A DNA stretch of 14,089 bases, from contig JAKSQI010000026.1 in assembly GCA_024404215.1 (NCBI GenBank), positions 1 through 14,089 of the forward strand, given 5' to 3'. The position numbers were made by a program, and so were the translations under genes. Shown here in pieces: positions 1 through 6,625 of the stretch (positions within the stretch are counted from its first letter, which is position 1; every line of letters begins with the position of its first letter). Origin of the DNA: Oscillospiraceae bacterium (lineage in GTDB: Bacteria; Bacillota; Clostridia; Oscillospirales; Oscillospiraceae). The notes beneath the pieces are model-generated. The model made no database searches and was not told the DNA's origin. It saw only the letters and a program-made list of their open reading frames with translations.

Positions 1-1051
1 AAGGGAGTATTTCATCCTCCCGGTTTTGCTCCACCTTTTTGTTTTTCTCCGGGTCAGCTAAAAGGGCCCGGGCCATGCAAACCAAATCGGCCTGACCGGA
101 TGCAAGAATGCTCTCCATGTGCTCCGGTTCATTCAGGGCGCCTAAGGTGGCTACAGGGATGGAAACGTGTTTCTTGATTTCTGCGGCATATTTCACATTG
201 CAGCCGGGGGCAGCAAACATGGAGGGATGGGTGACATGAAAGTCGCTTTCCGTTCCGGCGGATACATGAAGGATATCCACCAAAGGCTCAATCTGTTTTG
301 CAAAGGCGATGGCGTCCTCAAGGGTCAGGCCTCCGGCAGGGGTTTCCATGGCGGAAAAATGGACTTCAATGGGAAAGTCGGGGCCAACCGCCAGGCGCAT
401 GGCAGTCAGAATCTCTACAGCCAGTCGGGCACGGTTTTCCCGGGAGCCTCCGTATTCATCGGTGCGGGAATTGGTCAGGGGAGAAAGAAACTGGTGGATG
501 AGCCAGCCATGACCGGCATGGAGCATGACCATGTCAAAGCCCGCCCGCTTAACCAGGGAAGCCCCTTGGGCAAAGGCCCGGACGGTTTGGTCAATCATGG
601 CTTTGCTCATGCCCCGAACAGCTGTACCGTTAGGCAGAAGAGTGTCCACCGGCCCCCAATGCTCCAAACCATCGCCCAGGCGCTCAGATACCAAAGCATC
701 AAATTCGGACAGCATGCCGGAATGATTCAGCTCTATGGAAGCCAGAGCCCCATGGCGGCTGATGGCGCGGGCAGCATTGGTGAGCCCGGCCAGCACCCCG
801 GGGTTTTGAAGGTTTATCAGACGCCCGTGGCTTTTGCCGTGGACATAGTCCACGCAGGCCTCGGAGATGGTAACTACAGCGGCGCCGCCTCTAGCCCGAT
901 TTTCATAAAAGGCAATGGCGCCTTCGGTCAGACAGCCATCCTCAGTCAAATCCGGAAAGCCCATGGGGGCGGAACACATGCGGTTGCGCAGGGTGACCCT
1001 GCCCACCTTAAGGGGGCGGCAGAGCAGGGAAAATTTTTGTTGGTAAGCCAT
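1..1051 (-). CDS. NADH:flavin oxidoreductase, Old Yellow Enzyme / 2-enoate reductase family (5' part, runs off window)
   Basis: This frame is open from ATG at 1051 to the window edge (350 codons). GGAGG lies 7 bases before the ATG, which fixes the start. The visible part is the FMN-binding TIM barrel of an OYE-type enoate reductase: an N-terminal strand with NRMCSAPMG (residues 23-31), YENRARGGAA (49-58), the active-site loop HAGHGWLIHQFLSPLTNSR (178-196), DEYGGSRENRAR (198-209), and a phosphate-binding end with GQADLVCMARALLADPE (319-335). The order and wording resemble BaiCD/FadH-like and 2-enoate reductases, which usually continue into a 4Fe-4S and FAD/NAD(P) domain to about 640-680 residues; that part lies outside the window. 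The likely role is NAD(P)H-dependent reduction of an activated C=C bond; the substrate is unknown. His231 sits where the family usually has an FMN-contacting Arg. A terminator separates it from the hydrogenase operon, so it is probably transcribed independently. Confidence 0.9.
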   Translation of the reverse strand, partial: MAYQQKFSLLCRPLKVGRVTLRNRMCSAPMGFPDLTEDGCLTEGAIAFYENRARGGAAVVTISEACVDYVHGKSHGRLINLQNPGVLAGLTNAARAISRHGALASIELNHSGMLSEFDALVSERLGDGLEHWGPVDTLLPNGTAVRGMSKAMIDQTVRAFAQGASLVKRAGFDMVMLHAGHGWLIHQFLSPLTNSRTDEYGGSRENRARLAVEILTAMRLAVGPDFPIEVHFSAMETPAGGLTLEDAIAFAKQIEPLVDILHVSAGTESDFHVTHPSMFAAPGCNVKYAAEIKKHVSIPVATLGALNEPEHMESILASGQADLVCMARALLADPEKNKKVEQNREDEILP

Positions 1052-1078
1052 GACAGTACCTCCGGGTGTGTTTTCTAC

Positions 1079-1084
1079 ATTGTA
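1079..1084 (-). promoter_or_regulatory. possible -10 box for the flavin oxidoreductase gene
   Basis: Read on the minus strand this is TACAAT, 27 bases upstream of the start codon at 1051 and just before the ribosome binding site. I find no convincing -35 at normal spacing (only T-rich sequence), so this is a weak call. The upstream terminator makes a promoter in this 120-base gap likely. Confidence 0.3.
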
Positions 1085-1133
1085 ATAGAAGGGCAGAAAA
1101 AAGAAAAGCCCCGGCCGGGCAAAATACGTATAC

Positions 1134-1164
1134 AAAAACCGGGCTGCCCATGGGGGCAGCCCGG
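1134..1164 (-). terminator. Rho-independent terminator of the hydrogenase operon
   Basis: Ten bases after the hydA stop there is a perfect 11-bp GC-rich stem (1139-1149 with 1154-1164, four-base loop), followed on the minus strand by five T (1138-1134). A second, weaker GC-rich hairpin near 1108-1120 is also followed by a T-rich stretch on the minus strand and may act as a backup. Confidence 0.9.
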
Positions 1165-1173
1165 TGAGAGGAC

Positions 1174-2955
1174 TTAATGCTTTACGTCAGAGTCGTATTT
1201 CTTTGCGGGGGGCATTTGCCAGCCGGTGTGGTCGGTGTGCAGCAGCTTATGAGACATATGGCCGCAGGGCTCACCCAAATACTCGGTATACAGGGCCTGA
1301 ACCTCGGGGTTCTCGTGGCTGAAGCGCATGGTGTTGTTGGCGTCATAGCGATACAGCACCTTGCCGCGGTCAGCGGCCCGCTCCTCGTTGTAGTGGATAG
1401 GCTGACCGCCGCCGCCAACGCAGCCGCCGGGGCAGGCCATAACCTCAACAAAGTGGTAGAAGGCCTCGCCGCTGCGAACGGCACGAATCAGCTTGCGGGC
1501 ATTGCCAAGACTGTTGACAACCGCCGTTTTGACCTCAATGCCGTTGACGTTGTAGGTGGCTTCCACCCAAGGCTTGTCAGAGGCCAGAGCACGGACGGCC
1601 TTGAAGGTTTCGTCGGCAGAAGGATTCTCGCCGGTGAGAACCTTATAGCAGGTACGGAGGGCAGCCTCCATAACACCGCCGGTGGTACCGAAGATAACGG
1701 CAGCGCCGGTACCGGTGCCCAGGGGAGAATCAAACTCCTCCTCCGGCAGGGCTTCTACATCAATAAGGGCGGCCTTAATCATGCGGCACATCTCGCGGGT
1801 GGTGAGGGCGATATCCACATCCTTGCAGCCTTCGGCGGCATCGTTGATGTTGGGAATTTCGGTCTCAGCCTTTTTGGCGGAGCAGGGCATGACGGAAACG
1901 CAGACAATGTCCTTAGGATCAACGCCGATTTTCTGGGCGAAGTAGGACTTGGTAACGGCACCAAACATCTGCTGGGGAGACTTGGCCGTGGACAGCTGGC
2001 TGACCATGTCGGGATACTGGCTCTTGAGGAAGCGAACCCAGCCGGGGCAGCAGGAGGTGAACATGGGCCACTTGTGGTCTTCCGGGTGCTGCATGCGGTT
2101 CAGGAACTCCGTACCCTCTTCCATAATGGTCAGGTCGGCGGTGAAGTTGGTGTCAAACACGTAGTCAAAGCCAATGGCCCGCAGGGCCGCGGCCATGCGC
2201 TTTTCGTTTGCAACCTCGGGGGACAGGCCGAAGGCTTCGCCCCAGGCGGCACGAACGGCAGGAGCGGTCTGAACCACAACCACCTTCTTGGGGTTGTTCA
2301 AAGCACCCCGGAGGCCGGAGAGCAGCTTGGTATCATCCCGGACCCGAAGGGCGTTAACCGGGCAATGGGTGACGCACTGGCCGCAGGCAACGCAGTCAGA
2401 GGCGGAAATGGTACGGCCTTCGGATACGCCCACCGTGGTGCGGGCGCCGGTGCCGACCATATCCCAAATGCCCAGGGTCTGTACCTTTTCGCAGACGGAA
2501 ACGCAGCGATAGCAGCGGATGCACTTGGAATCGTCACGCTGGATGGGGAAATCCTCCATCAGGGACTTGCGGAAGAAATGGGGATAATTGATGGTTTCGT
2601 TGATGTTCAGGGAGGAGGCAACCTTCTGCAGCTGGCAGACGCCGTTGGAACCGCAGGTGGGGCAGTTGGTGCGGTGCTGGCTCATCAGCAGCTCTACATT
2701 GACCCGACGGGCTTCCTGAACCTTGGGAGTATTGGTGTAGATTTCCATGCCATCATACACCACCGTGTTGCAGGCGGTAATGAGGTGGTTCTCGCCCTTA
2801 AGCTCTACCACACAGACGCGGCAGGCGGCGATTTCGTTAATACCCTTCAGATAGCAGAGGGTGGGGATGTTCAAACCAACAGCACGGCAGGCCTCCAGAA
2901 CGGTGGTACCTTCTGCAACCTGAACTTCCTTGTCGTTAATGTGTAATGTTACCAT
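1174..2955 (-). CDS. hydA: [FeFe]-hydrogenase catalytic subunit, four accessory Fe-S clusters
   Basis: This 593-residue protein has the full clostridial CpI-like layout. A plant-type 2Fe-2S domain (Cys34, 45, 48, 62) is followed by a His-Cys 4Fe-4S motif (His94, Cys98, 101, 107) and a two-cluster ferredoxin domain (Cys145, 148, 151, 155 and Cys188, 191, 194, 198). The H-cluster domain has L1 TSCCPGW (300-306), L2 MPCSAKK (356-362) and L3 MACPGGCVGGGGQP (506-519). Cys302 matches the proton-relay Cys; Cys303, 358, 508 and 512 match cluster ligands. The C-terminal small-subunit segment ends with the familiar SHENP...YLG...KLLHT pattern. It catalyses reversible H2 oxidation/proton reduction, fed through the Fe-S relay. 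The start codon overlaps the stop of the GltD-like gene by 7 bases (ATGGTAA), so translation is probably coupled. No maturases (HydEFG) or HydB/HydC genes are in the window; maturation genes must be elsewhere. Confidence 0.97.
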   Translation of the reverse strand: MVTLHINDKEVQVAEGTTVLEACRAVGLNIPTLCYLKGINEIAACRVCVVELKGENHLITACNTVVYDGMEIYTNTPKVQEARRVNVELLMSQHRTNCPTCGSNGVCQLQKVASSLNINETINYPHFFRKSLMEDFPIQRDDSKCIRCYRCVSVCEKVQTLGIWDMVGTGARTTVGVSEGRTISASDCVACGQCVTHCPVNALRVRDDTKLLSGLRGALNNPKKVVVVQTAPAVRAAWGEAFGLSPEVANEKRMAAALRAIGFDYVFDTNFTADLTIMEEGTEFLNRMQHPEDHKWPMFTSCCPGWVRFLKSQYPDMVSQLSTAKSPQQMFGAVTKSYFAQKIGVDPKDIVCVSVMPCSAKKAETEIPNINDAAEGCKDVDIALTTREMCRMIKAALIDVEALPEEEFDSPLGTGTGAAVIFGTTGGVMEAALRTCYKVLTGENPSADETFKAVRALASDKPWVEATYNVNGIEVKTAVVNSLGNARKLIRAVRSGEAFYHFVEVMACPGGCVGGGGQPIHYNEERAADRGKVLYRYDANNTMRFSHENPEVQALYTEYLGEPCGHMSHKLLHTDHTGWQMPPAKKYDSDVKH

Positions 2956-4790
2956 TCCTGCTTTCTGCCTCCTTTAAAGATTCCGCAGCCGAAGTGGTCG
3001 CAGCGCAGGCAGCGGCCGGCTTCCTGGCAGGCTGCCTTTTCAGTCAGCGGCAGCTCCATCAGCTTGAAGTCATGCTTGCGTTCGTCCGCCGGGCGCTCTT
3101 CCATGTTGATGCGGCCGCAATAGTCGCGGTCCTTTAGATTAGGCTCGGGGATATCAACATTCAGGGTAATCGTGTGGTTATAACCCAGATAGTTATCAAT
3201 ATTGGCAGCGGCTACCTTACCGGCGGCAATGGCGCGGATGGCGGTAGCGGGACCGGTTACGCAGTCACCGCCGGCGAATACGCCTTCCACACCTTCAATG
3301 GCGGTCCAAAGGGCGGCCTTGATGGTGCCGCGGTTAACAGGCATGCCGGCTTCGGCAAAGGGATCGGCATCGATGGCCTGACCGATGGCAACGATGATGA
3401 TATCGCAGGGGATGCGCTCCGGCTCCTTGCCGGAATCCACCGGGGAGGGGCGGCCGCCCTTGATGATGCCAATCTGCTTGGGGTCAGTCCACAGGGCCGT
3501 GACCTTGTTGCTGCTGTCGGTTTCAATGCGCAGGGGAGCATGGAGCTCAACAATCTCGGCACCTTCGGCCTGAGCACCCTGAATTTCTTCGGGCAGAGCG
3601 GTCATGTCCTCAATGCGGCGACGGTAGACGCACATGACCTTGTCGGCACCGGCGCGGATAGCGGAACGGGTGCAGTCCATGGCAACGTTGCCGCCGCCGA
3701 TAACGCAGACCCGCTTGCCCCGGAAGTCAGGATAGCAGTTGTCGCCGATTTTGCCCAGCAGCTCAACGGCAGACATGACGCCTTCGGCCTCTTCACCCTC
3801 AACATCCAGCTTCTTGTCCTTATGGGCACCGATGGAACTGTAAACAGCGTTGTAGCGCTCCTGCCGCTCCTCCATGGAGATTTCACCGGCACCGGTACCG
3901 ATACGGGTATTGAGCTGAACCTTAACACCCAGGGAGAGGATGCAGTCAATATCCTGCTGCAGCATCTCACGGGGGAGACGATAGGCGGGGATGCCGTAGC
4001 GCAGCATGCCGCCCAGAGAGGAACGCTGTTCAAATACGGTAACCTGATGGCCCATGAGCTGCAGATAGTAGGCAGCGGTAAGGCCGGAGGGGCCGCCGCC
4101 GATAACGGCGACTTCCTTGCCGGTAACAGCCATGCGCTCCGGAGGAGGAACGATGCCGGCGCCATCAATGGCGGCGCGCTTCATGCCGCGGATGTTGATG
4201 GGTGCATCCATAAGGGTGCGACGGCAGCGGGCTTCACAGGGATGCTCGCAAATCAGGGCGCAGGCCACGGGGAAGGGATTGTCCTTACGAATGAGACGGA
4301 CGGCATCTGCGTAGCGCTTTTCACCAACCAGGGCGATATAGCCGGGAATGTCAACATCGGCGGGGCAGTTAGCCACACAGGGGATGGACATATCCAGCTT
4401 GGCCTTGCAGGACTGGCTCTTGATATGGGCCATATAGTCATCGTAGCAGCCATCCAGACTCCGGAGAACCATCTTGCCGGCTTCAGCGCCGATGGCACAG
4501 TCTGCGGAGTTGGCAATGGCGGTGGCTGTGGTATGGATGATATGCAGGGTGTCTACAGTGGCGGTGCCGTCCAGAACCATATCCATCAGCTGATCCAGCT
4601 GAAAGAGGCCGACACGGCAAGGGGTGCATTTGCCGCAGCTTTGGGTCATGCACATTTTCAGGAAGGCGGATGTCGTATCCACCGGGCAGATACCGGACGG
4701 AGAGGCCGAAATGCGGCGCTCCATGTCCTTATACAGCCCTTCTACGACGGTCTGAGCACGGCTTTCCTGTTTGATGCTCAGTCTGCTCAT
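2949..4790 (-). CDS. NuoF-type 4Fe-4S domain fused to GltD/NfnB-like NAD(P)H flavoprotein, hydrogenase partner
   Basis: A 613-residue fusion. Residues about 35-125 match the C-terminal 4Fe-4S domain of NuoF/HydB (SCGKCTPCR, Cys52, 55, 58, with Cys98). The FMN/NADH-binding domain that normally precedes it is absent. Residues about 128-210 are the Cys-rich N-terminal domain of glutamate synthase small subunits (Cys138, 142, 177, 181, 185, 189). Next come an FAD-binding Rossmann motif VIGGGPSGLTAA (229-240), a second dinucleotide motif VIGGGNVAMD (363-372) with YRRR (389-392), which in GltD-type proteins often goes with NADPH, and the FAD-closing GVFAGGD (503-509). A short tail carries three Cys (594, 597, 602). 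It probably passes electrons between NAD(P)H and the Fe-S chain of HydA. The start follows GAGGA at good spacing. It is first in a two-gene operon with hydA. GltB is absent, so a glutamate synthase role is unlikely. Confidence 0.9.
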   Translation of the reverse strand: MSRLSIKQESRAQTVVEGLYKDMERRISASPSGICPVDTTSAFLKMCMTQSCGKCTPCRVGLFQLDQLMDMVLDGTATVDTLHIIHTTATAIANSADCAIGAEAGKMVLRSLDGCYDDYMAHIKSQSCKAKLDMSIPCVANCPADVDIPGYIALVGEKRYADAVRLIRKDNPFPVACALICEHPCEARCRRTLMDAPINIRGMKRAAIDGAGIVPPPERMAVTGKEVAVIGGGPSGLTAAYYLQLMGHQVTVFEQRSSLGGMLRYGIPAYRLPREMLQQDIDCILSLGVKVQLNTRIGTGAGEISMEERQERYNAVYSSIGAHKDKKLDVEGEEAEGVMSAVELLGKIGDNCYPDFRGKRVCVIGGGNVAMDCTRSAIRAGADKVMCVYRRRIEDMTALPEEIQGAQAEGAEIVELHAPLRIETDSSNKVTALWTDPKQIGIIKGGRPSPVDSGKEPERIPCDIIIVAIGQAIDADPFAEAGMPVNRGTIKAALWTAIEGVEGVFAGGDCVTGPATAIRAIAAGKVAAANIDNYLGYNHTITLNVDIPEPNLKDRDYCGRINMEERPADERKHDFKLMELPLTEKAACQEAGRCLRCDHFGCGIFKGGRKQEW

Positions 4791-4836
4791 AGGGCAAATT
4801 CCTCACTTTCTCTTGATGATAAGGTTGTATATAGCA

Positions 4837-4877
4837 ATTATAGCTTACACTATACAGGAAAAGCTACCTTTTGAAAA
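4837..4877 (-). promoter_or_regulatory. promoter region of the GltD-like/hydA operon
   Basis: Two overlapping possibilities are visible on the minus strand. One is TTTTCA (4877-4872), 17 bases, TATAGT (4854-4849). The other is a perfect TATAAT (4842-4837) with no good -35. Either gives a leader of roughly 40-50 bases. The stretch is rich in short repeats (TATAGC twice at 9-10 base spacing, TGTATA/TATACA arms), suggesting an operator, but it does not match the Rex consensus I know. Confidence 0.55.
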
Positions 4878-4901
4878 CTGCCAATTTAATATTTTTTTTA
4901 A

Positions 4902-5067
4902 AGGTCAGTTCTTACTTGGCCTTTGGCCTGCGGACAGGGGAGCGAGCCAAGTTGTTCCGGCAATGATAGGCATGAACCAGCGCGCATGCTACTGCTGGCC
5001 GTTTGAGCCTTGTGTGTTCGCTCCCCTGACTCTGTGAGGGGATTGTCCGTCTTTTGTACCCTGACCT
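4902..5067. other. nested inverted-repeat element, candidate structured RNA
   Basis: Several inverted repeats are nested inside each other about one centre: 4902-4908 with 5061-5067 (7 bp), 4931-4936 with 5044-5049 (CGGACA/TGTCCG), 4937-4945 with 5018-5026 (GGGGAGCGA/TCGCTCCCC), 4948-4951 with 5009-5012, 4958-4961 with 4998-5001, and 4978-4981 with 4994-4997. One side of the large internal loop holds a small hairpin GGCC-TTT-GGCC (4918-4928). CCCCT at 5023-5027 could instead pair with AGGGG at 5037-5041, giving an alternative fold. The whole resembles a rod-shaped RNA with internal loops. I find no clear promoter or terminator on either strand and do not recognise the family; 6S RNA is one shape-based guess. 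It could also be a degenerate mobile element. It lies upstream of the hydrogenase promoter, so it is not that operon's leader. The 25 bases to its left are AT-rich with no gene. Confidence 0.45.
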
Positions 5068-5088
5068 GTGGGGGGCTACTCTATTTTT

Positions 5089-5138
5089 CCTCCCCCATGA
5101 CCATGGGGGAGGTGGCATGCGAAGCATGACGGAGGGGG
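5089..5138. repeat. compact double-hairpin (REP-like) intergenic element
   Basis: A 10-bp perfect stem (5089-5098 with 5103-5112, loop GACC) is followed at once by a 5-bp hairpin CATGC-GAA-GCATG (5116-5128) and a GGAGGGGG end. Two adjacent short hairpins of this G/C-biased kind are typical of dispersed intergenic palindromes in clostridial genomes. Only one copy is in this window, so dispersal is inference. Confidence 0.5.
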
Positions 5139-5160
5139 CACCGGCAGTTGGATAAGCAGC

Positions 5161-5189
5161 AAAAAGCCCCTGCCCGGATGGGCAGGGGC
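5161..5189 (-). terminator. Rho-independent terminator of the symporter gene
   Basis: A perfect 10-bp stem (5166-5175 with 5180-5189, loop GGAT) begins 20 bases past the symporter stop and is followed on the minus strand by five T (5165-5161). Confidence 0.9.
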
Positions 5190-5208
5190 GGAAGGGCGGG
5201 GGTAGGGC

Positions 5209-6447
5209 TTAGCTCTTGGCAGCCTTGCGGGCCTCACGCTTGCGCTCGGCGTTGGAAACGATGATGGCGCAGGAGGAGTCACCGGTAATGTTGACAACGG
5301 TACGGCCCATGTCGAAGAGACGGTCAATACCCGCAACCAGGGCGATGCCTTCTACAGGCAGGCCAACAGACTGGAGAACCATGGCCAGCATGATCATACC
5401 GGCACCGGGAACACCGGCAGTACCGATGGAAGCCAAAGTAGCGGTAAGAACAATGGTAATCATCTGAGAAATGGTCAGCTCAATGCCGAAGCAGGAGGCA
5501 ATGAAGATGGAGCAGACGCCCATGTAGATGGCAGTACCATCCATGTTGATGGTGGCGCCCAGGGGCAGAACGAAGGAGGTAACCTCTTTATCTGCGCCCA
5601 GCTTCTGGGTGGCTTCCATGTTCAGGGGCAGGGTGCCTACAGAGGAAGCGGAGGAGAAGGCGAAAATCATGGTGGAGAGCATGCCCTTAAAGAACGTTAC
5701 GGGGTTCATGCCGCCCATGGTGCGAACGGTGATGGAGTAAACCACAATCAGCTGAATCAGATAGCCGATGTAGGCGGCCAGCAGAACCTTGGCCAGTGAG
5801 CCTACGATAGCGGGACCGTTGGCAGCAATAACAGGGGTCAGCAGGCAGAAAACACCGATGGGGGAGAGCTTGAGAATCAGCTCCATGCACTTCATGAAAA
5901 CATCGGTGAGGCGAGTGGTGGCGGCAATTACGCCTTCCATCTTTTCACCGACCAAAACAACGGAGAAGCCCAGCAGCAGAGCCATGACAATAATCTGCAG
6001 CATGTTGGCGTTTACAATGGGGGCCAGGAAGTTGCTGGGGAAGATGCCTACCAGGGTGTCCATGAAGGAGGCGGAGGTGTTGGCCTCATAAACCAGGTCG
6101 GTGGTTTCCAGAACGGGGAAAATACCCTTGAAAATGTTACCTACCAGAAGGCCAATAGTAATGGCGCAGGCGGTGGTCAGCAGATAGTAAACGATGGTCT
6201 TCCAGCCGATGGCACCAACCTTGCGGATATCCCGCATGGACATGACGCCGCTCATAATGGAGAAAAGAACGATGGGGCAGACGATGAACTTAACCAGGTT
6301 CAGGAAGATGGTACCGAAGGGCTTGATGTACTTGGCTGCAATATCGGAGCAGCCCATCATGCAAAGGCCCACGATGATGGCCAGAATCAAGGCAATGAAA
6401 ATCTGGCCGGCAAGGGATAGCTTTTTCTTTTTGGGGTTTGCGGACAT
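5209..6447 (-). CDS. dicarboxylate/amino acid:cation symporter (DAACS/SLC1 family)
   Basis: A 412-residue polytopic membrane protein of usual family length. It carries the family signatures: a lysine-rich cytoplasmic N-terminus (KKKK, 6-9), hairpin-1 serine-rich motif SSASSVGTLPL (265-275), NMDGT in the unwound TM7 (301-305), hairpin-2 tip GVPGAG (345-350) and the TM8 stretch DRLFDMGRTVVNITGD (375-390). Arg382 matches the GltPh Arg that binds the side-chain carboxylate of aspartate, and Asp379, Asn386 and Asp390 match its amino-group and sodium-site residues. Glutamate, aspartate or a C4-dicarboxylate is therefore more likely than a neutral substrate. The ATG follows GAGGAA at good spacing. 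It has its own promoter and terminator, so it is monocistronic, and it is divergent from the CsoR-like gene. Exact substrate and coupling ion (Na+ or H+) cannot be read from the sequence. Confidence 0.93.
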   Translation of the reverse strand: MSANPKKKKLSLAGQIFIALILAIIVGLCMMGCSDIAAKYIKPFGTIFLNLVKFIVCPIVLFSIMSGVMSMRDIRKVGAIGWKTIVYYLLTTACAITIGLLVGNIFKGIFPVLETTDLVYEANTSASFMDTLVGIFPSNFLAPIVNANMLQIIVMALLLGFSVVLVGEKMEGVIAATTRLTDVFMKCMELILKLSPIGVFCLLTPVIAANGPAIVGSLAKVLLAAYIGYLIQLIVVYSITVRTMGGMNPVTFFKGMLSTMIFAFSSASSVGTLPLNMEATQKLGADKEVTSFVLPLGATINMDGTAIYMGVCSIFIASCFGIELTISQMITIVLTATLASIGTAGVPGAGMIMLAMVLQSVGLPVEGIALVAGIDRLFDMGRTVVNITGDSSCAIIVSNAERKREARKAAKS

Positions 6448-6496
6448 AGGAATTCCTCACTCTCTTTTGAATTCTGCAACGCAGTAACTTGCAGAT

Positions 6497-6525
6497 AGTT
6501 TACAGAAAAATCAGTTCACCGTCAA
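6497..6525 (-). promoter_or_regulatory. promoter of the symporter gene
   Basis: On the minus strand TTGACG (6525-6520), 17 bases, then TAAACT (6502-6497). The predicted 5' leader contains a 6-bp inverted repeat CTGCAA/TTGCAG (6474-6479 with 6489-6494) at about the start point, a possible operator. Confidence 0.65.
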
Positions 6526-6562
6526 TGGAAAATCTGCGAAATACAGCGGAATGGAAAGAAAA

Positions 6563-6591
6563 TTGACAGAAGACGGGGGATTTGCTATACT
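6563..6591 (+). promoter_or_regulatory. promoter of the CsoR-family regulator gene
   Basis: TTGACA (6563-6568), exactly 17 bases, TATACT (6586-6591): a strong sigma-A-type promoter. The spacer contains a run of five G (6575-6579). Operators of CsoR/RcnR/FrmR proteins typically include a G-tract, so this may be an autoregulatory site. It is about 40 bases from the divergent symporter -35. Confidence 0.8.
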
Positions 6592-6625
6592 TTTTAAAAA
6601 TACAAAATATGAATGAGGAAATAGT

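Noticed and set aside
167..1177. 336-codon plus-strand frame at the left edge
   Set aside because: It is antisense to the flavin oxidoreductase, whose minus-strand frame has clear FMN-barrel motifs and a ribosome binding site.
1177..2946. 589-codon open frame on the plus strand opposite hydA
   Set aside because: Shadow of hydA codon bias: low-complexity Gly/Ala/Val/Asn-rich translation, no family motifs, and the minus strand carries every hydrogenase motif.
4820..4870. Rex (NADH-sensing) operator in the hydrogenase promoter
   Set aside because: The region is AT-rich with palindromic ends but does not match the TTGTTAA-N4-TTAACAA type consensus.
3174..4874. 566-codon open frame on the plus strand opposite the GltD-like gene
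   Set aside because: Same codon-bias effect; the translation is Gly/Ala/Asn/Asp-rich with no recognisable domain, and it runs through the promoter of the real gene.
4902..5067. Calling the nested repeats 6S, SRP, RNase P or tmRNA
   Set aside because: The outline recalls 6S, but none of the conserved sequence blocks of these RNAs could be recognised by eye, so it is left unnamed.
4912..5127. 71-codon minus-strand frame in the hydrogenase-symporter spacer
   Set aside because: It crosses the nested inverted repeats and the double hairpin, has no good ribosome binding site, and its Arg/Pro/Ser-rich translation looks like read-through of structured DNA.
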